Part shown: in pieces, positions 26,290-41,238 of the stretch
Layout: each line of letters starts with the position of its first letter
Numbering within the stretch: the stretch's first letter is position 1
Assembly (NCBI GenBank): GCA_038373885.1
Contig: JAWZYV010000069.1
Location: 62,001 to 126,000, forward strand
Reading direction: 5' to 3'
DNA: 64,000 nucleotides
Source: Cheiracanthium punctorium
Taxonomy: Eukaryota > Arthropoda > Arachnida > Araneae > Cheiracanthiidae
Program-made: the position numbers and the translations under genes
The notes under the pieces: model-generated
What the model saw: the letters and a program-made list of their open reading frames with translations, nothing else
Told to the model about the DNA's origin: nothing
The model's database searches: none

Positions 26290-29200
26290 GGACTTCGCTA
26301 AGGTCAACAATAATAGATTCTAGGTTACCGTTTAATCAAGAGAAAGCTGTTTACACGCAATATTTACAAAAACTGTTAAACGAAAAACGGACTTCATTCC
26401 GACAGTTAACAAATTAATTACTGCCTTCGTGCAGTTTCTAAATGTTATCATGAGAATTACTAAAGTTCCCGGCTGCCGTCGTGCAACTGACATAGGCAGC
26501 GTCTCTGGTCTCTCTCTCGCTCTAAACATTTTCACACTCAGCTCTCTGAGGTTTTAGGCGCCGGCGGATCAACTCCTCCTAGCGGCTCGCGGATAATCTC
26601 CACCACACACACACACACACACACATATCTATATATACATAAAATTCTGTGTTTCAAATAAATAGAATGCAAAAAACGTCTAACAGAATAAGAAAAAAAT
26701 CATTAAAAAGTTGTTAAAATACGAAATATATTATTGAGTTAAAAGTAAATTCCACTTTTTATTGAAAATGTATATGCTCTAGCTTCTTTCTTATTAATGT
26801 TTAACATTTTCACCTGCGACTATAAAATATGTGCTGTAATTATAATATAGTTATTAAAAATACTTTTTAGTTAAAAACAAAAATTAATTTAGTCGTCATT
26901 TATTTTTTTAAGTTTCTAATTAACTGTGTATGTCATTAAATCTCAAAATTTGCTTATGAATTTTAATCCACTTCCTATCATCCGATAAAACTGAAAATTT
27001 GCACGCATATGTAATTCCAGTTATACTGAAAACTGCTCTTTTTAATTTTTCAATACGTTTTTAACTACCAAATATTTCTTTTCCCAAAAATTGTGTTATT
27101 TCACACATACCAGCTGGCATCTGCTCGATTGGTCGGCAGTTTTTTATCATTACATCTTCGGAAAGTTCTTCCGATTCTAAAAAAGATTAAATCGGTAATT
27201 TCTAGCTTAAATTTGTAATTTTTAGGGGTTTTTTTTTTTCGAAAAAACATAAATTATTCCTTTGAATTTCTTTACATCGTGACATCCAAAAAACTATACG
27301 TATGCATTCTAGGTATATTTGAAAATTTATTCACTGAATACAGAGTGTCCTTTCCTGAATCATTTAAATGAAGAACGGTTCAAAATATAAAATATTTAAT
27401 TTTTAACAATTTTTTTTAATCAGAAGCTGCAGAATCAAGCAGTCCAGGCTTTTCTGTTTTAAAATATGAGAAATATTCATATCAGCCTATGCACTTTTTG
27501 TTCGCGCGCGCGCGCGAGTGTGTGTGTGTGTGGTGGGGGGGGGGGGTCTTAAATCCGGTGTGTTTGAATGTCCTGCTGTAATACCAGCGACTGCGCCTCT
27601 AGCTAATTCTTTCCTGGTAAAAAATAGGCATAGGGCACACATATGCACCTGCGTTTTTTGTGACAAAATATAATGAGCAAATTGAAACTGTAAAAAAAAA
27701 AAAAAAAAAAAAAAAGGAAAAGAAGGAAAAAAAAAAAAAAAACAGTCAGTCGTAGGACTGCACATGAGAATTGAAAACTTCTTGTCAAGCTTTATAAAAT
27801 TTTTATTTATGCAGTTAAACAGTTTTCATAAATTATTATAATTTTATTAACAAAAAATAAACATTTATGAATGTTTATTCAAATTTATACATTTGATATT
27901 CTTTGTACAAAAATTTTTAAATGTTTTTTTAAGGCTGTAAGGTTATCGCACATTTATTTATCATATTCTCACAATTTCACATATTTCTGTACGTTTGTAC
28001 GCATTTTAACGCAATTTTCACTGGGTTATCTTTGGAAATTTTGATTTTTTAATTTAATTACATTTCGAATTTCTCGCTCGATTTGCGTTCACATTTAAAA
28101 TTTAAAAAGAGAGAGAGTGTGCGTGCGCAGGGCGCAACATGGCACAGCTGGTACATGCGTACGATATACATCAGCGATACACATATCACCCCACGTGTTC
28201 GATTTAATCAATAATTATGTGCGGGAATTTATTAATCATCAATAATTATGTACTTACGTTGTAATGAATAGTAATGCTATTTACTTGTGTAATGAATGGT
28301 GGATTTATAATTCAAATTTAAATGCTCTAGTATAACACTTATAATTCAAATAATGTAGAGGATATAATTATTAACACTCACAACATTATCAAATTATCTT
28401 TATTGCAAAATAATTATATAGCTATCCAGATTAAATACAGCTTGTTTAAATAAATAATCGAAAATTATAGCACCTACCCAGCTAGAAAAAGTCTGCACTC
28501 TTTTTGCAAAAACATACAGATTGTACACAATTTGTACATAAAAAGTGATTATTTTTTAACATTTTGAAAGTATACACTTGTTGTGCAAATTATATGCAAT
28601 TTTTATGGATACTAAAACAACACTTTACGCATTTTGAAACGATTTTCAGAAAAATCTCAAAATCTAATCAAAAAATTTTTTTAATCCGAAGCCTATAACT
28701 TAAGTTGAGTGATCACCTAGGATGTCACCAAAATTCATTTCTTTCCCTTAAGCAGTTATTACGTGATGTGCGAACAAAATTTTCGGAAAATCTCATAATC
28801 TAATGAATTTTTAAAAATTCGACGCCTATGGTTTAAGTTGCGCGACAAGCTATCATGTCATCAAAATTTATTTCATTCGCTTCAGTCAGTTTTACGTGAT
28901 GCGGGAATTAAAAAAAAGCGTTATTGTCAGAACGACAGACAGACAAAGTTTATTTACTGTCGTACCGCTGTCACAAATCGTTAAAACGGATAGAAATCGC
29001 TGGATAGATTTAATACCAAGTAATGTACAGACAAAGTCTAATTTTATTTATTTAGATATATAAACGTTTCCATTCCAAAATTGAAAGGAATCTTTTTTCC
29101 CCATATGAATCTGAGCGTGACAGTAAAGCTGCAGTGTGATGGTCACGCGAATTCGGTGCATTTTCTTCATCCCAAAAGTTCCCAACGCACCTAAGGATGT

Positions 29201-32200
29201 TTTCAATTCATAAACTCTCTCTCTCTCTCTCTCTCACACACACAAAGGAATGATATCATGGAAAGAACTTCAAGATTTCTGCACTAATAATAACGCAAAA
29301 GAAAATCTATGTGTTAATTTTAAAGGGAAAATTCACAAAAATGGCTTAAGCTTCTTACATATATGAAAGGTATACATACGCTAACTTTCGCTCACAGAAA
29401 ACAAAACACCGGCTATTTTGTGGCCGTGACCCAAATAGAAAAAATTGCTTTCCAATCAAGACATTTGCAGGAACCTGTCGAAACTTATGACCACACAAGC
29501 CCCTTCAAAATTTTGCTAATGAAATTTATTCACGCTAATGATCGTTGAACAAAAAAAGATAACACACATAAGGGAATTGTATCACAGAAAGCACTTATAG
29601 TCTTCTAGACTATTACTAATATTATCGCAGCAGAAAATGTGTGCGTTAATGTGTTAATTAAATTTTAAAGGGAAAATTCACGAAAACGACATAAGCTTCC
29701 CATCTATTCAAATACGCTTCTTTCGTTTACAGAAACGAAAACACCGGCTGGTTTGGGGCCGTGACCTGAATAAAAAAAAAAACTTCTTTTCAATCAAAAA
29801 ATTACAGGAAATATCGGTACTTACCCGCGCAAGCCTCTTTAAAACGTTGCTTCTGTAATTTACTTGAACTGATGATCGCTGAATGAAATCAAAAACACAC
29901 ACACACACAAGGGAATCGTATCGCACAAAGAACTTCTAGTCTTCTGCACTAATTGCACTAATAATAACGCGAAAGAAAATGTATGTGTTAATGTGTTAAT
30001 TAAATTTTACAAGTAAAATTCACTAAAACGACCTAAGCTTCACATATATACAGAGTAAACACTCTCCTTTCGCTTACAGAAACGAAAACACCGCTTATTT
30101 TGGGGGCCTGACCCACACAGAAAAAACTGCTTTTCAATCAAAACACTTTTTAAAAAACCCTCCAAACTTACACCTACATAAGCTTCTTCAAAGTTTTACG
30201 AATGAAATTTACTGAAAGCTGACGATCGTTGAAAAAATAAGAAAAAAACAAACATGCACACAAGAGAACTGTAGCTCAGAAAGAACTTCTACCCTACTAG
30301 CAATTTTGCTCGGATTACCACCGGCCACGTTGCCAGCCGATGATGGCCCGAGCAAAATTGCTAGTAGGGTAGTTTCAAGGACTATTACTAATAAAAACGG
30401 GAAAAAAAATATGTGCATTGATGTGTTAATGAAATTTTACAGAAACGAAAACACCGGTAATTTGGGGGTGTGACTTTGTATCACAGAAAGAACTTCGAGT
30501 TTTCTGGACTAATTCATACCAATAACGTAAAAGAAAATGTTTACGTTCATATGTTAATTATATTATAAGGGAAAATTCACCAAAAGTACCTAAGCTTTTC
30601 ATATATACAGGTTAAATACGCTCCTCTCGCTTACGGAAACGAAAAGATCGGCTATTTTGGGGGCGTGACCCAAACGGAACAAGTTGCTGCGCAAAGAAAA
30701 CACTTACGGGAACCTTCGAAACTGATAGCCACACATACGTCTTGAAAATCTAAAAATGAAATTTACTCGAGCTGATTATCGTAGAACAAAAGAGAGAACA
30801 CGCACTCACACAACGGAATTGCATCACAGAAAGAAAAAGAACTTGTAATTTTTTGCACTGTTACTAATAATCATGCAAAAGAAAATTTGAGCATTGATAT
30901 GTGAATTATATTTTAAGGGGGGGAAACTAACCAAAATGGCCTAAGTTTCAAATATATGCAGGGTATATACGTTCTTTTCACTTACAGAACAGAAAACACA
31001 GACTAATTTGGGGACGCGACCTCAGAATAAGAAAATTGCTTCCCAAACAAAATAGTTACATAAAATGTGAAGCCAAGCCTCTTCATTATTTACTAATTAA
31101 ATTTACTCAATCTGATGATCGTTGAATAAAAAAGAAAACACACACGCACATACACACACACACAAACACAAGGAAATCGTACCACAGAAAGAACGTCTAC
31201 TTTTTTGCATTAATTACTAAGAAAAACCTGAAGAAAATGTCTGCTTTAAGGTGTTAATTAAATTTTAAAGAGAAAATATTCTAAAAACGAACTAAACTTT
31301 TCCATATATGCGGGGTAAATAGTTCCTTTCGCTTACAGAAACCAAAACACCTTCTAATTTTGGGGGCGTGCCCTTCTATCACAGAAAGAAATTATAGCTC
31401 TCTGGAATAATTCATAACAGTAACGTTGAAGAAAATGCATATGTTAATGTGTTAATTATATTATAAGGGAAAATTCCCCAAAAGGACCTAAGCTTTTCAT
31501 ATATACAGGGTAAATGCGATCTTCTCGCTTACAGAAACGAAAACAGAGGCTATTTTGGGGGCGTGACCCAAACAGACCAAGTTGCTGCGCAAAGAAAACA
31601 CTTACGGGAACCTTCGAAACTGATAGCCACACATACGTTTTGAAAATCTAAAAATGAAATTTACTCGAGCTGATTATCGTAGAACAAAAGAGAAAACACA
31701 CACTCACACAACGGAATTGCATCACAGAAAGAAAAAGAACTTGTAATTTTTTGCACTGTTACTAATAATCATGCAAAAGAAAATTTGAGCATTGATATGT
31801 GAATTATATTTTAAGGGGGGGAAACTAACCAAAATGGCCTAAGTTTCAAATATATGCAGGGTATATACGTTCTTTTCACTTACAGAACAGAAAATACAGA
31901 CTAATTTGGGGGCGCAACCTCAGAATAAGGAAATTGCTTCCCAAGCAAAGTAGTTACATAAAATGTGAAGCCAAGCCTCTTCATTATTTACTAATTAAAT
32001 TTACTCAATCTGACGATCGTTGAATAAAAAAGAAAACACACACGCACATACACACACACAAACAGAAGGAATTCGTATCACAGAAAGAACGTCTACTTTT
32101 TTGCATTAATTACTAAGAAAAACCTGAAGAAAATGTGTGCTTTAAGGTGTTAATTAAATTTTAAAGAGAAAATATTCTAAAAACGAACTAAACTTTCCAT

Positions 32201-35200
32201 ATATGCGGGGTAAATAGTTCCTTTCGCTTACAGAAACCAAAACACCTTCTAATTTTGGGGGCGTGCCCTTCTATCACAGAAAGAACTTATAGCTCTCTGG
32301 AATAATTCATAACAGTAACGTTGAAGAAAATGCATATGTTAATGTGTTAATTATATTATAAGGGAAAATTCCCCAAAAGGACCTAAGCTTTTCATATATA
32401 CAAGTTAAATGCGCTCTTCGCTTTCAGAAAAGAAAACAGAGGCTATTTTGGGGGCGTGACCCAAACAGACCAAGTTGCTGCGCAAAGAAAACACTTACGG
32501 GAACCTTCGAAACTGATAGCCACACATACGTTTTGAAAATCTAAAAATGAAATTTACTCGAGCTGATTATCGTAGAACAAAAGAGAAAACACACACTCAC
32601 ACAACGGAATTGCATCACAGAAAGAAAAAGAACTTTTAATTTTTTGCACTGTTACTAATAATCATGCAAAAGAAAATTTGAGCATTGATATGTGAATTAT
32701 ATTTTAAGGGGGGGAAACTAACCAAAATGGCCTAAGTTTCAAATATATGCAGGGTATATACGTTCTTTTCACTTACAGAACAGAAAACACAGACTAATTT
32801 GGGGACGCGACCTCAGAATAAGAAAATTGCTTCCCAAACAAAATAGTTACATAAAATGTGAAGCCAAGCCTCTTCATTATTTACTAATTAAATTTACTCA
32901 ATCTGATGATCGTTGAATAAAAAAGAAAACACACACGCACATACACACACACACAAACACAAGGAAATCGTACCACAGAAAGAACGTCTACTTTTTTGCA
33001 TTAATTACTAAGAAAAACCTGAAGAAAATGTCTGCTTTAAGGTGTTAATTAAATTTTAAAGAGAAAATATTCTAAAAACGAACTAAACTTTTCCATATAT
33101 GCGGGGTAAATAGTTCCTTTCGCTTACAGAAACCAAAACACCTTCTAATTTTGGGGGTGTGCCCTTCTATCACAGAAAGAAATTATAGCTCTCTGGAATA
33201 ATTCATAACAGTAACGTTGAAGAAAATGCATATGTTAATGTGTTAATTATATTATAAGGGAAAATTCCCTAAAAGGACCTAAGCTTTTCATATATACAAG
33301 TTAAATGCGCTCTTCACGCTTTCAGAAACGAAAACAGAGGCTATTTTGGAGGCGTGACCCAAACAGACCAAGTTGCTGCGCAAAGAAAACACTTACGGGA
33401 ACCTTCGAAACTGATAGCCACACATACGTTTTGAAAATCTAAAAATGAAATTTACTCGAGCTGATTATCGTAGAACAAAAGAGAAAACACACACTCACAC
33501 AACGGAATTGCATCACAGAAAGAAAAAGAACTAGTAATTTTTTGCAGTGTTACTAATAATCATGCAAAAGAAAATTTGAGCATTGATATGCGAATTATAT
33601 TTTAAGAGGGGGGGGGGAAACTAACCAAAACGATCTAAGTTTCAAATATATGCAGGGTATATACGTTCTTTTCACTTACAGAACAGAAAACACAGACTAA
33701 TTTGTGGACGTGAGCTCAGAATAAGAAAATTGCTTCCCAAACAAAAAAGTTACATAAAATGTGAAGGCAAGCCTCTTCATTATTTACTAATTAAATTTAC
33801 TCAATCTGATGATCGTTGAATAAAAAAGAAAACACACACGCACATACACACACACACAAACACAAGGAAATCGTACCACAGAAAGAACGTCTACTTTTTT
33901 GCATTAATTACTAAGAAAAACCTGAAGAAAATGTCTGCTTTAAGGTGTTAATTAAATTTTAAAGAGAAAATATTCTAAAAACGAACTAAACTTTTCCATA
34001 TATGCGGGGTAAATAGTTCCTTTCGCTTACAGAAACCAAAACACCTTCTAATTTTGGGGGCGTGCCCTTCTATCACAGAAAGAACTTATAGCTCTCTGGA
34101 ATAATTCATAACAGTAACGTTGAAGAAAATGCATATGTTAATGTGTTAATTATATTATAAGGGAAAATTCCCCAAAAGGACCTAAGCTTTTCATATATAC
34201 AAGTTAAATGCGCTCTTCTCGCTTTCAGAAACGAAAACAGAGGCTATTTTGGGGGCGTGACCCAAACAGACCAAGTTGCTGCGCAAAGAAAACACTTACG
34301 GGAACCTTCGAAACTGATAGCCACACATACGTCTTGAAAATCTAAAAATGAAATTTACTCGAGCTGATTATCGTAGAACAAAAGAGAAAACACACACTCA
34401 CACAACGGAATTGCATCACAGAAAGAAAAAGAACTTGTAATTTTTTGCACTGTTACTAATAATCATGCAAAAGAAAATTTGAGCATTGATATGTGAATTA
34501 TATTTTAAGGGGGGGAAACTAACCAAAATGGCCTAAGTTTCAAATATATGCAGGGTATATACGTTCTTTTCACTTACAGAACAGAAAACACAGACTAATT
34601 TGGGGACGCGACCTCAGAATAAGAAAATTGCTTCCCAAACAAAATAGTTACATAAAATGTGAAGCCAAGCCTCTTCATTATTTACTAATTAAATTTACTC
34701 AATCTGATGATCGTTGAATAAAAAAGAAAACACACACGCACATACACACACACACAAACACAAGGAAATCGTACCACAGAAAGAACGTCTACTTTTTTGC
34801 ATTAATTACTAAGAAAAACCTGAAGAAAATGTGTGCTTTAAGGTGTTAATTAAATTTTAAAGAGAAAATATTCTAAAAACGAACTAAACTTTTCCATATA
34901 TGCGGGGTAAATAGTTCCTTTCGCTTACAGAAACCAAAACACCTTCTAATTTGGGGGCGTGCCTTTCTATCACAGAAAGAACTTATAGCTCTCTGGAATA
35001 ATACATAACAGTAACGTAGAAGAAAATGCTTATGTTAATGTGTTAATTATATTATAAGGGAAAATTCCCCAAAAGGACCTAAGCTTTTCATATATACAGG
35101 GTAAATGCGATCTTCTCGCTTACAGAAACGAAAACAGAGGCTATTTTGGGGGCGTGACCCAAACAGAACAATTTGCTCTGCAAAGAAAACACTTACGGGA

Positions 35201-38200
35201 ACCTTCGAAACTGACAACCACACATGCCTCTTTAAAATCTAAAAATGAAATTTACTCGAGCTGGTGATCGTTGAAAAATAGAGAAAACACACACTCACGA
35301 AAGGGAATTCCATCACAGGAAGAACTTCTAGTCTTCTGCACTATTACTAATAATAACAGAAAAGAAAATGAGTGCATTAAACTGAGAATTAAATTTTAAG
35401 GGAAAAATTAACCCACACGACCTTAACTTCCAATACATACCGGTATGTACATTCCTTTCCCTTACGGAAGAGAAAACACTGGCTATTTTGGGGGCGTGAC
35501 CCGAGTAGAAGAATTTGCTTTTCAAACAAAACGTCCCGATGTCCAAACAAAGGACGTTCACATACAGAAAACATCGAAACTTACACTCACATAAGCCTCT
35601 TCAAAATTTTACTGATGAAATTTGATGAAGCTGGTGATCGTTGAAAAAATAATGAAACACACAGACGCACACATGGGAACCGCATCGGAGAAAGAGCTTC
35701 TAGTTTTCTGGACTTATTACTATAATAATTCTAAAAATTCACGAAAACGACTTCAGGTTCTCATATATGCGGTGTAAATGCATTCCTTTCGCTTGGCATT
35801 CAAAACATAAACTGATTATAATAAGAATAAAAATAATTTTAGTTATGTAAGTTATTTACTCTTGTTTTTGTTGCATTAAAAACACCTTAGGATAGATTTC
35901 CTATTCTGTATGAAAGTTACTATACAGTCTTGGCTTTAGAGCTTTTATTGTTTAATTCTAACATATTCTTTTTTTTTTCTTAATGATATAAATTTATTTT
36001 AGTTCTACTAAAGTGGAAATTAATAATGATTTATTAAACTGTTTTCAATAAAAGTCCGTGCAAAAGTTACTGCAACCAGAAATTTAAAGACGGTATTTTT
36101 TCAAATTAAAATAACGGTAATTTTCTAACTGTGCAACCTTCAGAAAATCGTCTATCAAGAAAACCTGGCCTAAGGTCGGGTGCGTTTAAAAAGAAGCTGC
36201 ATTTCCCTATAGTTGCCTTAAGGCTGGCGCACATTCAACGTTTTCGGGATCTGTTTCCATAGCAAGTCAATGTATTTTTCCCACATCCACTTTCCGTATT
36301 GCGGGAGGCAAGTCTGCCGCATCTAATCTTTTGTGCTGACGTCTTGAAAACCGCAGAATGACACATGATAACCAATTATCCTTTGTTGGGTGACACGTGG
36401 AACGCTGAAATTTGTCTCCCTGGAGTGGTTACAATATTTTTTTTAGAACCGTCACCAAAAGTTTCAGCCAAATTTTTGCAAAAGTGTAGCTGAGAAGTTC
36501 TTCTCTGGAGAGGGCAGAGGTCAAAGAGAGTCTCGGGTCACTATTTCCTCTTTTTTTTTCTTTGTGTTGTGTTTGCATTCTTGCTGAGGGCGCTGATATT
36601 GAGGGAATTGATACTTGTACTTCCAGTGGAATTACGGGAGAAGGGGGGCGGTAGAGAGGCGCAGAGAGCCGAGTCGGGGCTCCGGGGATAAAATCTTTGG
36701 GGTCCCTTTGCTATCCCGAAATCCTTTTGATGTCGTATTAGATCAATCATTTATTCCTTATTAAAATTATTCATCATTTAAAGAAACTTTAAATTAATAT
36801 TAATTGGAAAATAATTAATAGAATTAAAATTATTAACTTAAAAGAGTATTATACTAGTAATAAACATCCATGCTCTAAAAAATACCAACATTTTGTTTTG
36901 AAGGTTTCATCACCTCCATAGAGAAACTTTATTTGAAACGTTAAAATTTTTGCATGGCATGTTTCCTCAGTATTGAAAAAATTAATATTTTTATTCATAC
37001 TTCCATGCAAACAGGCAGCCAAAAAAATTTCAGCAGTCCAAAAAAGTGGAAATTTCAAAATTTCTCATAGAAAGTCTTGATTTTTAACATTTTGTTAAGG
37101 AAAATTCAAAATTTCGGAGGTTGGGTGGGCCCATAGACTCTCCTCTGGCTATACTCTTACTTCCACTATTTAGCAATGTGTCTCTAAAAAAAATGATTTC
37201 TTATTAAGAGCCGTTGCAAAAGCAAATCGGGCCGGTCAATAGAAAAAAGTTCCCATCACCATCTCAGAATTTCATGATTTTCTTTCATTGTGTTGCCTTA
37301 CCCAAAGAAAGAACAAAGCTGAAGTATTTTTGATTTACTTCTTTTAGTTTTAGAGTTATGGGGGGTCAAAGTACCCCAGAGGAGCAAGGTCGAATTAATT
37401 TAGGGCCATTTTTCCCACTTTATTGTCTCGACTGTGACTGGCTTAGAGGTGCTTCAGATATTTTTTTCATTTTATCCTATAATATACCTTGTATATTAAC
37501 ATCTAAAATTGAAAATTCATTCGAAAATTGTCAGAGCCCCAAATTACGGTCCCCCAAAATACCCCCAATTTCATAAAAAATACAGTTTTAAGAATGCTTT
37601 AAATCTTGGCTCTGACGTGATCCAGAAAACATTTTTGCACAGTGCAGTTATATATATTCATATAAAGAGAATCCAATGTTAAAAATTTTTAAAGGCCCCC
37701 AGGGCCCCCCGGTACGGGGCCTCAAACAGGATCCTTAGTGCTAATTTACACAATTTCGAAGCATTGGTACAGCTGAAGCCGACTTCCCACTGGAGAACTA
37801 TTGACATGGACATGTAGTATCAACATAGTAGTTTGATATTATGAAAAAACATTTCTTGAAGGTACAACTGTTTCCAAGAAAAATCCCAAAAAGTACCTCC
37901 CTATTTGGGACATTCCGCTGGAACGCATGGGGGCATTTCGGCATTACTTTTAGAAGTTTAATCGACAGTGGCAATATTGAAAATTAACTTATTCTTCATA
38001 TATCTCAAATATATCCTCCATATATCACAAATAGTTATTTTGCAGGGGCACTCATAAGAATTACATTACGCTGAATGGGGATCTCTGCAACTGAAGAACC
38101 GATTCGAAAATTTTTTCACTTATAGAAAGCTACACTATTCCTGAGTATTATAAGCTACCTTTCAGCATGTAGCATAACTAGTTCTTTTACAGGGACACTC

Positions 38201-41200
38201 AAAAGAATTCCAGCACATGACGCTATATGGACATCTTTGTAACTATTGAACCGATTCTAAAGATCTTTTCACTGAAGCTACACTATTCCTGAGTAACATA
38301 GCCTAAAATTCATGCATGTAGCATAATTTACAGGAACACTCAAAATGATTCGTAAACATTGTCGTAACTGTCTCCATTCGCCACTCAAATTTATTCAAAT
38401 TTTATTCAACTCCATTCAAATTTTTGAACGGTGCAGTTATATATCTCCATATAAAGTGAATCCAATGTTAAATATTTTTGAAAGCCCCCAGCTTTGCGGA
38501 CTCTACCTTCCAGTCACTTTAAGAGGCATCGCAAGAGCAAATCAGGTAAAAGAAAAAGAAGAAAGTTTCAATCACCATCTCAGAATCTCATGATTATTTT
38601 TCTTGTGTTGCCTTACCCAAGGAAAGAACACATCTGAAATATTTTTGATTTAGCTCTTTTAGTTTTGGAATTATGGGGGGTCAAAGTACCCCAGAGGAGT
38701 GACGAATTTAGGGCCATTTTTGCCATTTTACTCTTTCGACTGTGATTTGCTCTGATATATGTGATGCAGATAATCACATATCTTATTTTTAATTATCAAT
38801 TACTTAATTGTTAATTATTTCTAAATTTAATCTGTGTTCAAAATTTATTCTTTGTACTTTAGATTTGGATTTTCTCTTCCCTTCGCCTGTAAAGTTTTTA
38901 TTTCTGCACCTACCGTATTTAAAAGCAATCTTTTTTTCATTTATTTTTCCTTTTTATGTCACTTTTGCATTGATAAAGCCTGGCATTTCTGTTCTCATGA
39001 TTTGTTTATGACCATATATGGTATCAAATCTATAAATTACATTGGCTTTCATTTTGGGTTACAATTTAGCTGCTAGATTGTTTGTTTTATCCTGTTGGCG
39101 AGACTGGGATTCAAAAATAATTATATAGAAATGTTGTTAACGTCTACTGTCGTCAAGTTAATTTTGCATTTTGTTTGGCATGCCCTTGTGACGTGTTTTG
39201 GTTCTGTACTAACCTCTTGGCTTGCGTTTCTCGTCATCATTCACGCCTTAGCAGTTGTCAAGTGAACCTGCGTTTTTTCAAGGGGTCTGCTCAGCCACCG
39301 TAGGACTTTATAATTTTAACGTTATGTGTTGATATTAAAATAAAATGTGATTGCCACTATAAAGTCTTGTTCTTTCTTCACGGCCTGGGTTTCGCCTTCA
39401 TAAAAAATATGGGATGTGAACCTGGGGAAAGCTTTCCCATGAGATGCTTGAGAGAATTTTTTTAATCTGATAATATACCTTGAATATTAACATCTAAAAC
39501 TGGAAATTCATTTGAAAATAGGCAGAGCCCCCAAATAAGATCCCCAATTTCATAAAAAATACAGTTTTAAAGAATGCTTTAAATCTTGGCTCTGTCGTGA
39601 TACAGAAAAAATAAAAATTCACGGGCCCCCGATACGGGGCCCCAAACATGGTCCTTAGCGCTAATTTATGCAATTTCGAAGCATAGGTACAGCTGGCTCT
39701 GACTTCGCACATGAGAACTATTGGCATGGAGTTGTAGTTTCAACATACTAGTTTCATATTATGAAAAAATATATTTTTTTATTGCTGTATTAAATTTTTT
39801 TTGAAAACGGTGATGCTTTCAAAAAATATACCGGGGGGGGCTTCAAAGATTTTTAACATTGGATTCACTTTATATGAAGATATATAATTGCACTGTTCAA
39901 AAATTTGAATGGAGTTTAATAAAATTTGAATGAATTTGAGTGGCGAATGGAGACAGTTACTACAATGTTTACGAATTATTTTGAGTGTTCCTGTAAATTA
40001 TGCTACATGCATGAATTTTAGGCTATGTTACTGGGAATAGTGTAGCTTCAGTGAAAAGATCTTTAGAATCGGTTCAGTAGTTACAGAGATGTCCATATAG
40101 CGTCATGTGCTGGAATTCTTTTGAGTGTCCCTGTAAAAGAACTATTTATACTACATGCTGAAAGGTAGCTTATAATACTCAGGGATAGTGTAGCTTTCTG
40201 TAAGTGAAAAAAATTTTCGAATCGGTTCTTCAGTTGCAGAGATCCCCATTTAGCGTAATGTAATTCTTATGAGTGCCCCTGTAAAATAACTATTTGTGAT
40301 ATATGGAGGATATATTTGAGATATATGAAGAATAAGTTAATCTTCAATATTGTCACTGTCGATTAAACTTCTAAAAGTAATGCCGAAATGCCCCCATGCG
40401 TTCCAGCGGAATGTCCCAAATAGGGAGGTACTTTTTGGGATTTTTCTTGGAAACAGTTGTACCTTCAAGAAATGTTTTTTCATAATATCAAACTACTATG
40501 TTGATACTACATGTCCATATCAACAGTTCTCCTGTGGGAAGTTGGCTTCAGATGTACCAATGCTTCGAAATTGCGTAAATTAGCGCTAAGGACCATGTTT
40601 GGGGCCCCGTACCGGAGGGCTCTGTAGGCCTTCAAAAATTTTTAACATTGGATTCACTTTATATGAAGATATATAACTGCACTGTGCAAAAATTTTTTCT
40701 GTATCACGTCAGAGCCAAGATTTAAAGCATTCTTAAAACTGTTCTTTTTATGAAATTGGGGTATTTTGGGGGGCCCTGACAATTTTCGAATGAATTTTCA
40801 ATTTGAGATGTTAATATACAAGGTATATTATAGGATAAAATGAAAAAATTCTCTGAAGCACCTCTGAACCAGTCACAGTGGAGACAATAAAGTGGCAAAA
40901 ATGGCCCTAAATGAATTCGACTTTGCTCCTCTGAGGTACTTTGACTCCCTATAACTCCAAAACTAAACGAGGTAAATCAAAAATATTTCAGATTTGTTCT
41001 TTCCTTGTGTAAGGCAACACAAAAAAAGAAAATCATGAAATTCTGAGATGGTGATGGGAACACCCTGCCCGATTTGCCCCTGCAATGCCTCTTAAATAAA
41101 TCTTTTCTACTTTTATTCTCGTTTTTGTCAAGTTGCTGGTTTATGCTGTAGCTGGCTTTTTGTAGTTTCATTCAAAAATATAACATAATCTGGGACATAA

Positions 41201-41202
41201 CC

Positions 41203-41238
<36 letters not shown>

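Larger units (their letters stand above)
29215..35800. repeat. Satellite-like tandem array, about 330-360-bp monomers
   Basis: Monomers share cacagaaagaacttctag, a variable actaataataac segment, gtgttaattaaattttaa, a cgcttacagaaacgaaaaca box, ttttgggggcgtgaccc and aaatttactcgagctgatga, and end in a CA-rich run. At the left (29215-30814) and right (35304-35800) they are diverged single monomers. The centre is homogenised into higher-order units. It is non-coding; short ORFs here are chance. Confidence 0.9.

Noticed and set aside
27487..27788. Two minus-strand ORFs rich in F, S and P
   Set aside because: They are translations of poly-A and GT/CG runs.
30815..35303. CRISPR array
   Set aside because: Units are about 898 bp composed of related 200-360-bp monomers, with no short repeat and unique spacer structure, and the context is a eukaryotic intron.
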